64,000 bases of DNA from Parafrankia irregularis (GTDB lineage: Bacteria > Actinomycetota > Actinomycetes > Frankiales > Frankiaceae). Positions within the stretch are counted from its first letter, which is position 1; each line of letters begins with the position of its first letter. The translations under genes and the position numbers were made by a program. Where the stretch lies: contig NZ_FAOZ01000001.1 in assembly GCF_001536285.1 (NCBI RefSeq), forward strand, positions 434,001-498,000, given 5' to 3'. The notes beneath the pieces are model-generated. The model saw only the letters and a program-made list of their open reading frames with translations, was not told the DNA's origin and did no database searches. This document shows positions 26,846 through 35,858 of the stretch, piece by piece.

Positions 26846-27325
26846 TCAGGCAGGCGGACGGCGCCGCTCCCGAGCAAGGTCGTACAGCGCCGCGACCAGG
26901 CGTGCGATGCCGTAGCAGACCACCGCGACCGACAGCCAGCCCACCACCTCGACGGTCGGGTCGCCCCAGCCCTCGACCTTCGCTTCGGCCGGGCGACCGG
27001 GGTCGAAGACCACCGGAAGCCGGTCGCCCCGGTGCGGATACGTCGTCGCCGCGAGGCTCCAGATCGGGGTGCTCTGGCGGAAGTGGAACTCCTGACCACC
27101 ATCGCCGAGACGAATCGTCACGTACTCGGCACCGCGCGGTCCGTGATCGACCGAGATCACCGTCCCCTGCGTGTGGCGCCAGCCGGCGGGGGTGGACGCC
27201 GTGGCCCACCACCTCGCCGTGAAGCCGGTGGCAAGCAGGAGCCCGGCCAGCAGGAGCCCGGCGCCGCGCACCAGATCCCGACGGAAGTCCCGGGCCCGGT
27301 ACGGCCCCCGCCGCCTGCCGACCAT
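26846..27325 (-). CDS. DUF3592-type membrane protein
   Basis: The 159-residue protein has two membrane helices (about 20-40 and 128-148) flanking an extracytoplasmic beta-rich segment with TQGTVISVDHGPRGAEYVTIRLGDGGQEFHF and GDRLPVVFDPGRPAEAKV. That layout is the DUF3592 pattern of small-molecule or redox-neutral accessory membrane proteins of unknown role. ATG 27325 has AAGGGAG six bases before it. It lies 64 bp after the TgpA gene on the same strand and may be the last gene of that operon. Confidence 0.75.
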   Translation of the reverse strand: MVGRRRGPYRARDFRRDLVRGAGLLLAGLLLATGFTARWWATASTPAGWRHTQGTVISVDHGPRGAEYVTIRLGDGGQEFHFRQSTPIWSLAATTYPHRGDRLPVVFDPGRPAEAKVEGWGDPTVEVVGWLSVAVVCYGIARLVAALYDLARERRRPPA

Positions 27326-27389
27326 GATCGACTCCCTTCGCGCACCGATCCCGCCGAGAAGGCGGGCGGCGACGTCCCGTCGGTGTCGC

Positions 27390-30146
27390 CTACCTCGGTT
27401 CGGCCCAGGAGGAGGGTGGTGGGCCCGCCGGCCCGTCCGGTTCCGACGGCTGGGGATCGGCGGGCGCCGCCGGAGCCGCCACCGGCCCGACACCGTCCAC
27501 CGAGCCGAAACCAGCCACTGGTCCGGGAGCTGGCGGCGGCCCGAAACCGGTCGCCGGCCCGGCGCTGACCGCTGGTTCGGGGATGCGCGCCGCCTGCCCG
27601 CCCGGCGCAACCTCCGCTGCCGGGTCCGGCGGGAGATCGGAGGATCCGCGTGGTGGTGGCAGCAGTGGCCGCGGATCGATCCTCGCCCGCAGCGCGCTCG
27701 CCCGGCCGTTGCTGTTCCGAAGCCCCTGGCGGATCTGCGCGACGAGCTGCCAGGCGCGCGTGGCGTCGGGCTCGAACGCGCCCCCGCCGGCGAACCGGGC
27801 CATCTCGGCCAGCGCCGCGAGCTCGCGCAGCGGCTGTTCGGCCGCGGCGGTGGCCGGCCGCTGCCCCGCCAGGCCGAGCACCTCGCGGTAGGTCAGCGCC
27901 CGCGAGCGGGAAACGCCGTGCTCGGCGAGCCTGTCCCTGGCCTCATGCCAGGCACCTCGCACCCGGTCGCCGGCGGTGCCGCGGCTGCGCGCCGCACGGC
28001 GACGCGCCTTCTCGCCGATGATCAGCGACAGGGTGACCAGGACCAGCCCCAGCAGGGAGACCACGGCGATGAGCAGAGTCCACGCAAGGACACGACCAGC
28101 TCCGCCTCCCGCACCGCCGCCGGCGTCCGACGGCGGATCCACGCCCGGTGGTTCGAGCGGCTTCAACGACGCGGGGGCCTCGATGCTCCTCCCGCCGAGT
28201 GGCATCGGCTCCACGGTCGGCGCCCGGTGGCGGAGATCGCTGATGTCGGTCGGCTCGAACGAGACCCAGCCGATGCCCGCGAGCAGGACCTCCGGCCAGG
28301 CGTGTGCCTGCCAGTTCGTGACGGTGAACGCGCCGTCGGTGGTCACCCGGTTACGGTCCAGCAGGTAGCCGACGGCGACCCTGGTCGGGAAGCCCAGTGC
28401 GCGGGCCAGCGCGGCGAACGCCGTGGCGTGCTGCTCGGCGTACCCGTGCGAGTCCGTCTCCTGCTGAGGATTGAGGAAGTCGTTCAGAACACCGTAGGAG
28501 TGCCCCGGGGAAGCGGACAGGTCATACGGATAGCCGGGCCCGGCGAGCGCCTTCTGGAGGGCGTCGAGCTGCTGGTAGGGCGTGCGGGCGTCGCCGACCA
28601 GCCGTTTGGCGGTCGCCTCCAGCCAGCTCGGCCTGCCCGGCAGGGTCGTGTAGGGCTCGGCCGCGGTGCCGGTGGCGGGGACGGCCTCGGCCAGCGCCCG
28701 CTGGCTGGGTCGCGGCACCTGCATGACCAGTTCGACGCGGTCACCTCGCGCGGGCGTGGCCAGCGCGGCGAGTGATCCGGAGGAAGGCTGGAAGACGAGA
28801 TCGGGCGCGTCACCGCTCCCGCCGACCGGTGCGGCTCCGGCGACCTCGGCGGCCGGGTGGTACGTGACTGACGTGGGCTGGCCGAACGTCGGAAGCAGAT
28901 CGCTGCCGGCCGCGCCGAACGTGACCTCGGCACGCACGGTGACCGAGGTGGACGGTCGTACCGACGACCCGTCGGAGGTCGGAAGCGTCTGGTCGACCCG
29001 GACGAACCGGCCGTCGTCGCGCCAGCTGGCGCCGTCGAAGTCGCCGAGCGCGGCGATCCGCACCCGGGTGTCGGCGACCGCCGGCCTGCCGGTCCTCGGA
29101 TCGTCAGCCAGTCGCACGGTGAAGACCTCATGCTCCGCGTCGACCAGCTGGGCACGCACCTGGACGAGCGGGTTGAGCGCGGTGACGTTCTCGACCGGCG
29201 GGCTGACGTGCTCTCGCGGGTCGAACCGGGCCGCGACCGGCAGCTGGCGGCCGATCACCGTCGCCAGCAGCGTGACGACCACGACGACGACCACTGTCAC
29301 CACAAGTGATCCGTTCAGCGCACGCCGCGCTCGGCCCGGAGATCCGTCCGGACCGCCAGGCCCAGCAGGCCCACCAGGACCGTCGGGACCGCCGGCCGGG
29401 CCGGTCGCCGGGTCGGGAGCCGCCAGCGGCCGCGCCGCTCGCAGCGCCGCCACGGCCATCGCCAGCAGGATGAAGGCGCCGGTGAGCAGCACCGGGGACG
29501 GCCGCCAGCCGCCGAGGGCGAGGGTGGCCGCGGTGACGCCGTCGCCGGCGTCGCCGACCAGCAGCAGCACACCGATCAGCCCGACGAGCGGCGGCAGCAG
29601 CGGGAGCAGGGTGTTCTCGGTGCGCACGACCAGGACGACCGCGAGGTGGGCCGCCACCCACAGCATCGCGCCCAGCGGTATCAGCAGCACCGCGCGTGGC
29701 TCGGCCGGAACGGCGGCGGCCAGGACCCGTGGCCAGCCGACCCGCAGGCCGCTCACCAGCAGGTCCACGTTCCCGGCAGTCAGGACGACGCCGTAGAGCA
29801 CGCCGCCGACGAGACCGAGCAGCCAGACCAGTTCGAGCCTCGCCACCAGCTGGGCCGAAAGCCACGCGACCAGCGCGGCGGCCACGACGGCACCGGCGAG
29901 CGGCGCCAGGTAACGCATCCCGGCGAACAGCCGGCCGGCGACCAGCGCGGCCGGCAGGCAGGCTAGCGCGACGAGCACGGCCTGGGCGATCCGGTCACGG
30001 CCCCGCTGGTGCGGCCGCGGTGACCGCAGCCACCGGAGCGGATGACGCCGCTGGGATTGCCGCGACGGCTGGGAGGCTCGGGACGGCTGGGACTGGGACC
30101 ACGGGGAGGGATGGGCGGGACGGCTCTCGTCCGTCGGGCTGGTCAC
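27390..30146 (-). CDS. TgpA-type transglutaminase-like membrane protein, catalytic Cys replaced
   Basis: This 918-residue protein has an N-terminal block of about seven helices (residues 50-310) carrying the TgpA N domain. A large extracytoplasmic region holds the transglutaminase core, and one late helix (WTLLIAVVSLLGLVLVTLSLI) leads to a cytoplasmic DUF4129-like tail. The core motif that normally reads GYCEQF is GYAEQH: Ala570 (codon 28437-28439, GCC) replaces the nucleophile. The His motif QAHAWPEV and GWVSFEPTD remain. GTG 30146 overlaps the stop of the DUF58 gene by four bases (GTGA), so translation is coupled. It is probably a pseudoenzyme with a structural role in the MoxR complex. Confidence 0.9.
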   Translation of the reverse strand: MTSPTDESRPAHPSPWSQSQPSRASQPSRQSQRRHPLRWLRSPRPHQRGRDRIAQAVLVALACLPAALVAGRLFAGMRYLAPLAGAVVAAALVAWLSAQLVARLELVWLLGLVGGVLYGVVLTAGNVDLLVSGLRVGWPRVLAAAVPAEPRAVLLIPLGAMLWVAAHLAVVLVVRTENTLLPLLPPLVGLIGVLLLVGDAGDGVTAATLALGGWRPSPVLLTGAFILLAMAVAALRAARPLAAPDPATGPAGGPDGPGGPAGPGGPDGSPGRARRALNGSLVVTVVVVVVVTLLATVIGRQLPVAARFDPREHVSPPVENVTALNPLVQVRAQLVDAEHEVFTVRLADDPRTGRPAVADTRVRIAALGDFDGASWRDDGRFVRVDQTLPTSDGSSVRPSTSVTVRAEVTFGAAGSDLLPTFGQPTSVTYHPAAEVAGAAPVGGSGDAPDLVFQPSSGSLAALATPARGDRVELVMQVPRPSQRALAEAVPATGTAAEPYTTLPGRPSWLEATAKRLVGDARTPYQQLDALQKALAGPGYPYDLSASPGHSYGVLNDFLNPQQETDSHGYAEQHATAFAALARALGFPTRVAVGYLLDRNRVTTDGAFTVTNWQAHAWPEVLLAGIGWVSFEPTDISDLRHRAPTVEPMPLGGRSIEAPASLKPLEPPGVDPPSDAGGGAGGGAGRVLAWTLLIAVVSLLGLVLVTLSLIIGEKARRRAARSRGTAGDRVRGAWHEARDRLAEHGVSRSRALTYREVLGLAGQRPATAAAEQPLRELAALAEMARFAGGGAFEPDATRAWQLVAQIRQGLRNSNGRASALRARIDPRPLLPPPRGSSDLPPDPAAEVAPGGQAARIPEPAVSAGPATGFGPPPAPGPVAGFGSVDGVGPVAAPAAPADPQPSEPDGPAGPPPSSWAEPR

Positions 30147-31288
30147 CGGGCCGCCCCCGCCCCGGATGTCCACTCCGCCGCGAAGGCCTCGCTGGTACGC
30201 GCGTGGACAACCAGCGCACCCGACACCGTCGGCCGCCCCCGCGGCTCCCCGACCAGCACCAGGCTGACCATCGCGAACCGGGGCCTGACCTTCGTCACGG
30301 CGGCCAGCTGGCCGGCCGCGGGCTGACCGGTGACCGCTCCGAGGGCCACCCCGGGCTCACCGGGAACCATGCCGGCGAGGCCGGCCAGTCCCGGGTCGCC
30401 CTCGCGGGGCGAGACGGCCGCGAGCAGGTCCAGTGCCGCGTCGAGGGACTCGCGGCCGTGACCGGCCGCCACCTGCTCGCCACCGGTGGTGCGCAGTACG
30501 ACCGGGAAGCCATGGGTATGCCCGGAGACCACCAGCGACGCCACGATGCGCACCGCGTCCTCGAACGCGTCACCCGTGTAGGGCGCCGCGCTGGTGTCCA
30601 GCACCACCAGCATCGTGGGGTCGTTGGGGATCACGTTGTGCCGGACCATCTTCTTTCGCAGCTTCGCCGTCGACGGCCAGTGGATCAGGCGCGGATCGTC
30701 CCCGCGGACGTACTCCCGCAGCGAATGGAAGGCGACGCCGCCGCGCGGAGCGGCGTCCGAGGTCGGGCCTTCCAGGTCGGGCGAGCCACCGGTCGGCAAC
30801 GGCGGGATGGCGTGCACCCGCGGGCGTACCCGCAGGACGGAGCGCTGCGGCAACGCCCGGCCCACATGGACCAGCCGCAGCGGGTCGCTGTGCGCGATGA
30901 CCAGCGGGCCGATCTCGAACACGCCGCGCCGCGGGGTGGGGATCGGGTAGGTGCGCCGCGCCGACCCGCCGGCCGCGAGCGCGGGCAACGCGACGCCGAC
31001 CGATCTGCCGGCCACCCGCTCCTGTGCCTGGGCGGGTGGGCAGCGCCGGTTGGCGATGTTGGTGACGGTCAGCTGGGCGAAGGCGGGCTCGCCCTCGACG
31101 ACCCGCGCCGGATGGATCTCCCGGGAGATCGTCACGTTCGGGGTGACGAGCAGCCAGGCGCCGGCGACCAGCAGGGAAAGCGTCGCGGCGGCAGCCACGA
31201 CGACCAGCTCGGGGTATCCCAACGCGACCCCGGCGATACCCAGGAACGCCGCCACGAAGGCGACCGCGATCCCCGTCCCGGTAATCAT
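30143..31288 (-). CDS. DUF58 membrane protein of MoxR/TgpA operon
   Basis: The 381-residue protein has two N-terminal helices (about 5-45) and then a cytoplasmic VWA-like region. The DUF58 signature FHSLREYVRGDDPRLIHWPSTAKLRKKMVR is clear. DUF58 proteins pair with MoxR AAA ATPases and TgpA proteins in envelope-related operons. ATG 31288 was chosen although its GAGGAG lies directly against it; no better in-frame start exists between the MoxR stop and the first helix. It is 14 bases after moxR and overlaps the TgpA start by four. Confidence 0.88.
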   Translation of the reverse strand: MITGTGIAVAFVAAFLGIAGVALGYPELVVVAAAATLSLLVAGAWLLVTPNVTISREIHPARVVEGEPAFAQLTVTNIANRRCPPAQAQERVAGRSVGVALPALAAGGSARRTYPIPTPRRGVFEIGPLVIAHSDPLRLVHVGRALPQRSVLRVRPRVHAIPPLPTGGSPDLEGPTSDAAPRGGVAFHSLREYVRGDDPRLIHWPSTAKLRKKMVRHNVIPNDPTMLVVLDTSAAPYTGDAFEDAVRIVASLVVSGHTHGFPVVLRTTGGEQVAAGHGRESLDAALDLLAAVSPREGDPGLAGLAGMVPGEPGVALGAVTGQPAAGQLAAVTKVRPRFAMVSLVLVGEPRGRPTVSGALVVHARTSEAFAAEWTSGAGAAR

Positions 31289-31302
31289 CTCCTCAGCCGC
31301 CG

Positions 31303-32286
31303 TCAGTCCGGCACCCGGGCCGACGCGACGATCGCGCGCAGGAGCCGTTCGGGGGTGGTGCCGGCCAGCTCCGCCTCCGGGCGAAGCAGCACCCGGTGGG
31401 CCAGCACGGGCAGAACGAGGTCCTTCACATGGTCGGGGGTGACGAACCAGGAGCCGCGGGCGGCGGCGTGCGCCTGCGCGGCGACAGCCAGCGTGAGCGC
31501 GCCACGCGGGCTCACGCCGAGGCGCACCTCCGGATGCGTCCGGGTGGCCACGACGATGTCGAGGATGTAGTGGACGACCGGCTGCGCCAGGTGGACCCGG
31601 TGCACCAGATCGGTCATCTGGTGGATCTCCGCGGCCGGGACCACGGGGGCCAGGTCCACGACGGAATGGCCGGCGGCCCGGTTCAGGATCATCTCGGCCT
31701 CGGGGCCGTAGTCCGGATACCCCATGGTCAGGCGCGCCATGAACCGGTCGATCTGGGCTTCGGGCAGGTCGTACGTACCGCCGTGCTCGACCGGGTTCTG
31801 CGTCGCGATCACCAGGAACGGCCGTGGCACCGGATGGGTCGCGCCGTCCACGGTGACCTGCCGCTCCTCCATCACCTCCAGCAGCGCCGACTGGGTCTTC
31901 GGGGACGCCCTGTTGATCTCGTCCGCGAGGACCACGTTCCCGAACACGGCGCCCCGGCGGAACTCGAACCCGCTGGTCTGCTCGTTCCAGATCGACACCC
32001 CGGTGATGTCGGTGGGCAGCAGGTCCGGGGTGCACTGGATGCGACGGCTGGTACCGCCGTCGAGGGAGCCGGCCAGGGCCTTCGCCAGCGAGGTCTTACC
32101 CACGCCGGGGACGTCCTCGATGAGCAGGTGCCCCTCGGCGGCCAGGCAGGTCACGGCCAGCCGGATCACCTCCGTCTTGCCGCGGATGACCCGCTCGACG
32201 TTCTCGACGATCCTGTTGCAGCGATCGGCGAACCAGGCCACCTCCGATGGCGTCACAGCCGCACGCTGCCTGATCGGATCCGGCAT
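31303..32286 (-). CDS. MoxR-family AAA+ ATPase
   Basis: The 327-residue chaperone-like ATPase has Walker A EDVPGVGKTS (about residues 58-67), Walker B VVLADEINRASPKTQSALLEVMEE, sensor-1 ATQNPVEHGGTYDLPEAQIDRF and a C-terminal lid domain with LGVSPRGALTLAVAAQAHA. All AAA+ residues are present. MoxR proteins act with VWA/DUF58 partners to mature or remodel protein complexes. AGGAGA precedes the ATG. It lies in the order kinase, moxR, DUF58, tgpA. Confidence 0.93.
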   Translation of the reverse strand: MPDPIRQRAAVTPSEVAWFADRCNRIVENVERVIRGKTEVIRLAVTCLAAEGHLLIEDVPGVGKTSLAKALAGSLDGGTSRRIQCTPDLLPTDITGVSIWNEQTSGFEFRRGAVFGNVVLADEINRASPKTQSALLEVMEERQVTVDGATHPVPRPFLVIATQNPVEHGGTYDLPEAQIDRFMARLTMGYPDYGPEAEMILNRAAGHSVVDLAPVVPAAEIHQMTDLVHRVHLAQPVVHYILDIVVATRTHPEVRLGVSPRGALTLAVAAQAHAAARGSWFVTPDHVKDLVLPVLAHRVLLRPEAELAGTTPERLLRAIVASARVPD

Positions 32287-32377
32287 TTCTCCTGCCTCTG
32301 TTCGGGGTCGTCTAGCTGTTCGGTTCGGCTGTTCGTCGGGATGGACCGGCCGCCGAGCCGGTGGGCGAAGGCGCGCG

Positions 32378-33922
32378 TCAGCGGTACACGACCACCGCCA
32401 ACAGGACCAGCGCCGCGATCAGGGCGACCAGGCCGAACACGACAAGTGCGCCCCGCATGCCAGCCCGCGGATCCGCCCCATCGCGCAGGCGGGCCACCAG
32501 CGGGCCCGTGGTGACCGGCGGACCGGCGATGACCGGCGGGCCGGTGGTGACCGGCGGGCCGGTGGTGACCGGCGGGCCGGTGGTGACGGTGGTGACGGTG
32601 GTGACGGTGGTGACGGTGGTGACGGGCGGATCATCGGTAGCGGGCGGGGTTGTGGGCACAGCACCAGCCGGCTCGGGTTCGACGCCCGGTCCACCCACGG
32701 GCGACCGCTCGGCCAGCGCCCAGGTGGACGGTTCGACAGGCGGACCGCCGGTGGCGGGCTCGGCCGGCGGCCTACCGGTGGGCGGCTCGACGAACGGTCC
32801 GTCGGTTGCGGCCTCGGCAGCCGGTCCCGTCGTCCGGGGCTGACCGGCTGGCTGGCTGTCGGACCACCTCTGGCCAGGGCGCACCATGCGTGAATCCGGC
32901 GCGATCGGCGGGTCGGCGCGGTGCGGCCGGGGAGTGTCCGAGACGGGGGCGGTGTAGCCAAGCGCCGCCGCCTGGATGTCGGTCTCAAGAAAGGCCTGAA
33001 AACCGGCCCGGGTCAGCCAGGCGTTGCCCCAGGATTGCGCCGCCGCGGTAGCGAGCTCGAACGCGAACTCCCGGGCGTTCTGGTGGCGCTCGGACGGGGC
33101 GTAGGCCAACGCCGTCCAGATCACCCGGTTGACTTTCTCCGGGACGCCGCTGACATGGTTCGACCTGGCTGCTTCCGGGCCCACCCCGGAAACCGTCATT
33201 CGGCCGTTGAACAGCTCGAAGGCGACGAGACCCAGCGCATAGACGTCCGCACTCGGATACAGCGGGTCGGTTCGGAACTGCTCAGGAGCCATGTATCGCG
33301 GTGTGCCGGCCGGATGCAGGGTGTGCACCCCGGAGTCCTCGAGGACACGCGCGATTCCGAAGTCCGTCAGTTTCGGTCGGCCGTCCTCGGTGAACAGAAT
33401 GTTCGCCGGTTTGACGTCCCGGTGCAGGACCCTGCGGTCGTGGGCCGCGGCGAGTGCCGTGGCCACCGCCAGCACAACCGCGCACGACCACTCGGGCGAC
33501 CGGATGCCCTGGATGAGGCGATCGCCCAGCGTGCCGCCGGGCAGCAGCTCCATCACGATGAGGATCACGGTCAGATCCGGTGCGGCCACCCCGGCCGGCC
33601 GTGGGGCACGGAGCGTTCCAGGCGCCTCGAATCCCGGCCGTGGTTCAAAGGAGAGGTTGACCGGGATCGCGCGATGGATGCCGACGATGTGCGGGTGGTT
33701 GACGCTGGCCAGCAGTCTCGCCTCGCGCAGCGCCTCGGCCTGAGCGTCCTGGCCGCCGCTGAACGCACTGGGATCCACCACCTTGACGGCGACCTGGCGG
33801 CCCAGTTCGTCGGCGCACTCGAAGACGACACCGAATGCTCCCCGGCCCAGCAGCCCGTCGACCCGGAATCCCGGTAACGCCAGACCCAGCCAGGCACGTA
33901 ACCATGCCGGCTCGGAGATCAT
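32378..33922 (-). CDS. Ser/Thr protein kinase with C-terminal membrane anchor
   Basis: The 514-residue protein has a kinase domain at about 18-290 (GRGAFGVVF, VAVKVV, HRDVKPAN, DFGIAR, GTPRYMAPEQ; all key residues present). A 35-residue Pro-rich insertion lies between the N-lobe strands (about 94-125). After it come a low-complexity linker with VTTVTTVTT and GPPVTT repeats and a single hydrophobic helix at the very end (VVFGLVALIAALVLLAVVVYR), leaving almost nothing outside. The kinase is thus tail-anchored with no external sensor. It starts a run of codirectional genes (moxR, DUF58, tgpA), so it probably phosphorylates or regulates that system. Confidence 0.9.
   Translation of the reverse strand: MISEPAWLRAWLGLALPGFRVDGLLGRGAFGVVFECADELGRQVAVKVVDPSAFSGGQDAQAEALREARLLASVNHPHIVGIHRAIPVNLSFEPRPGFEAPGTLRAPRPAGVAAPDLTVILIVMELLPGGTLGDRLIQGIRSPEWSCAVVLAVATALAAAHDRRVLHRDVKPANILFTEDGRPKLTDFGIARVLEDSGVHTLHPAGTPRYMAPEQFRTDPLYPSADVYALGLVAFELFNGRMTVSGVGPEAARSNHVSGVPEKVNRVIWTALAYAPSERHQNAREFAFELATAAAQSWGNAWLTRAGFQAFLETDIQAAALGYTAPVSDTPRPHRADPPIAPDSRMVRPGQRWSDSQPAGQPRTTGPAAEAATDGPFVEPPTGRPPAEPATGGPPVEPSTWALAERSPVGGPGVEPEPAGAVPTTPPATDDPPVTTVTTVTTVTTVTTGPPVTTGPPVTTGPPVIAGPPVTTGPLVARLRDGADPRAGMRGALVVFGLVALIAALVLLAVVVYR
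32519..32635. repeat. In-frame minisatellite in kinase linker
   Basis: Within the kinase gene, an 18-bp unit (GACCGGCGGGCCGGTGGT type) repeats several times, followed by five copies of the nine-base unit GGTGACGGT. They encode the GPPVTT and VTT repeats and are likely to vary in copy number. Confidence 0.85.
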
Positions 33923-34286
33923 GCCCCGGTCTCACAGGTGGACGTCCTGCATGGGCACGGCATGTGAAACGGACGGAACGAAACCGCGGCCCTCGCCCGC
34001 ACAGCGACGGGAAACCACCCCGCGACGGGCAGAGGCACACGGGCAACCGCTGCGCCGGCCCACCGCCCGGCTGCCCGCATGCGGCGCCCCCACGTTCCCA
34101 GTTGTCAGCCCGGATACCCGCGAAGCGCCGGCCCACGCACCGCATCCCGCACAGGACGGCATCCCGACAAATAGCTTGTATACGGAACACAACCTACGCG
34201 ATCAGCATAGTGGTGAGCCGGTCCCCTGCGCCCCGGCCCCCGTGGCCCGGGATGTCAGCCATTGGACATGCCCGCAGGCCGGGCAC
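33923..34286. other. Spacer between histidine kinase remnant and Ser/Thr kinase
   Basis: No gene is supported. An AT-richer patch at about 34165-34205 containing GTATAC may be the promoter for the leftward kinase operon. Open frames crossing this region have no homology. Confidence 0.4.
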
Positions 34287-35537
34287 CTACGGTGTGGGAC
34301 GGGGTGCCTGCGGTATCCGGAGTCTGAAGGTCGAACCACCGCCCGGCGTGGCCGAATGGTCCGCACCACCCCCGTGGGAACGCATCACGGCGTCGACGAT
34401 CGACAGGCCGAGTCCGGTGCCGCCGGCTTCGCGCGAACGCCCGGCATCGGCGCGATAGAAGCGCTCGAAGATGTGGGGAACGTCCTCGGGCGCGATACCC
34501 GGCCCGTGATCGGCGACGGTCACGACCGCCCAGCCGTCGCCGGAACGGACCGCCTCGACCTCGACCGGGGTACCGGCCGGCGTATGCACGAGCGCGTTGC
34601 GGACGAGGTTGCCGACCGCCTGGCGCAGCCGCGGCTCATCACCGGTGATCTCCAGCAGCGGCGCCACCTCGACGGTGATCGTGCGGGTGGGATCGACCGC
34701 ACGAGCGTCGGCGACGACATCCCGGACGACGGCGGCGAGGTCGACCGGTTCCGGCCGCCGCCTTGTTCCCTGGTCGAGGCCCGCCAGCAGGAGCAGGTCG
34801 TCGACGAGCTCACTCATCCGCGCGGCCTCGCTCTCGATCCGGCGCATCGCCAGGGCGAGATCCTCCGGACGGTCGGCGACGCCCCGGTGGAACATCTCGG
34901 CGTACCCCTGGATCGACGTCAGTGGCGTGCGCAGCTCGTGGCTGGCATCGGCCACGAACCGCCGCAGCCGGTTCTCTGAGTTCTCCCGCTGCCGGAACGC
35001 CGCCTCGATCTGCGCCAGCATGGCGTTGAGGGCGCGTCCCAGCCGACCCGCCTCGGTACGGGGACCGGCATTCGCGACCCGCCGGGTCAGATCGCCGGCC
35101 GCGATCGCGTCGGCCGTGCGCTCCATCTGCTCCAGCGGCCGCAGTCCCAGCCGGACCACGACATATCCGAGCGCGGCCGTGGCGGCGGCGACGACGAGAC
35201 TGGCCACCACCTCGATGCGCCAGATGTCATCGAGAGTCGCGTCCATCGCCGTGTAGGGGACAGCGACGACAAGTACCTGCCCAGGGTCACGGGAGACCGC
35301 CAGCACGCGGAATCGGTCACCGCCTCCGGACGCGGGCACGGCCGTGAGCCGACCGGACCCGCCGGGCTGGCGCCGCGCCTCGTCCAGCAGGCTCCCCGGG
35401 ACGTCGGGGCGTGGTGTCTGGCCCGACGTCCCGCCGGGGTTCGGCCTCACCTCGGCGACTCGTCGGTCGTCCGCGTCGAAGAGCGCGCCGTAGGTGCCGA
35501 CGAGGTAGGCCGTTCCGAAGCGCGGGTAGTCATGATC
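34287..35537 (-). pseudogene. Sensor histidine kinase lacking its N-terminus
   Basis: The remaining protein has part of an extracytoplasmic sensor domain, a membrane helix (IEVVASLVVAAATAALGYVVVRLGL), HAMP, HisKA with the phospho-His motif SHELRTPL, and a full HATPase (NLVRNALVH, DHGPGIAPEDVPHIFERFYR, GGTGLGLSIVDAV). The frame is open from 35537, just after an in-frame TAG, and reads DYPRFGTAYLVGTYGALFD, which is internal sensor sequence. The first membrane helix and start are missing. The only usable start is GTG 35450, giving 387 residues. The deletion end meets the truncated regulator gene just upstream. A soluble-start product could still be made, but normal topology is lost. Confidence 0.8.
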
Positions 35538-35697
35538 CTACGATCAGATCCGGAGCGCAGAGCGCGACCTTGGTGAGCGCCGCCTGGCCGGTGCTCGCGG
35601 TCGCCACCTGGTACCCCTCGTAGCGCAGCGCCATCGATACCAGATCCGTGATCGGCTCCTCGTCGTCGACGACGAGGATCGTCGCGCTCTGTTCCAT
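35530..35697 (-). pseudogene. Response regulator truncated before the phospho-acceptor Asp
   Basis: This 55-codon frame, too short for most gene callers, reads MEQSATILVVDDEEPITDLV and continues through LRYEGYQVATASTGQAALTK to APDLIV, then GS and stop. It is the first half of an OmpR-type receiver domain with the acidic pair DD at 11-12. It ends exactly where the phospho-acceptor Asp (DLIVLD in intact proteins) should come. The DNA-binding domain is gone. The frame runs directly into the broken histidine kinase, so one deletion probably fused the two genes. Confidence 0.8.
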
Positions 35698-35717
35698 CAG
35701 CCGCTCTGTTCCATCAG
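35685..35717. repeat. 16-bp duplication carrying the regulator start codon
   Basis: CGCTCTGTTCCATCAG occurs at 35685-35700 and again at 35702-35717 (one base between). The outer copy creates a second ATG and a five-codon frame (MEQSG-stop) whose TGA overlaps the TGATGG of the inner start. Confidence 0.8.
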
Positions 35718-35858
35718 CACAGTCTCACCCCTGCCATCTCGTGGATTCGCAGCCGGGAAGCACACGGACGCGCGCTCGCGCACATCCCGGATGTGTGCCG
35801 GCCGGGTGTGTCCCAGCCGGGTGAGCCGAGCCGGGGCCGGTCGTGCGCCGGGCCGGCG

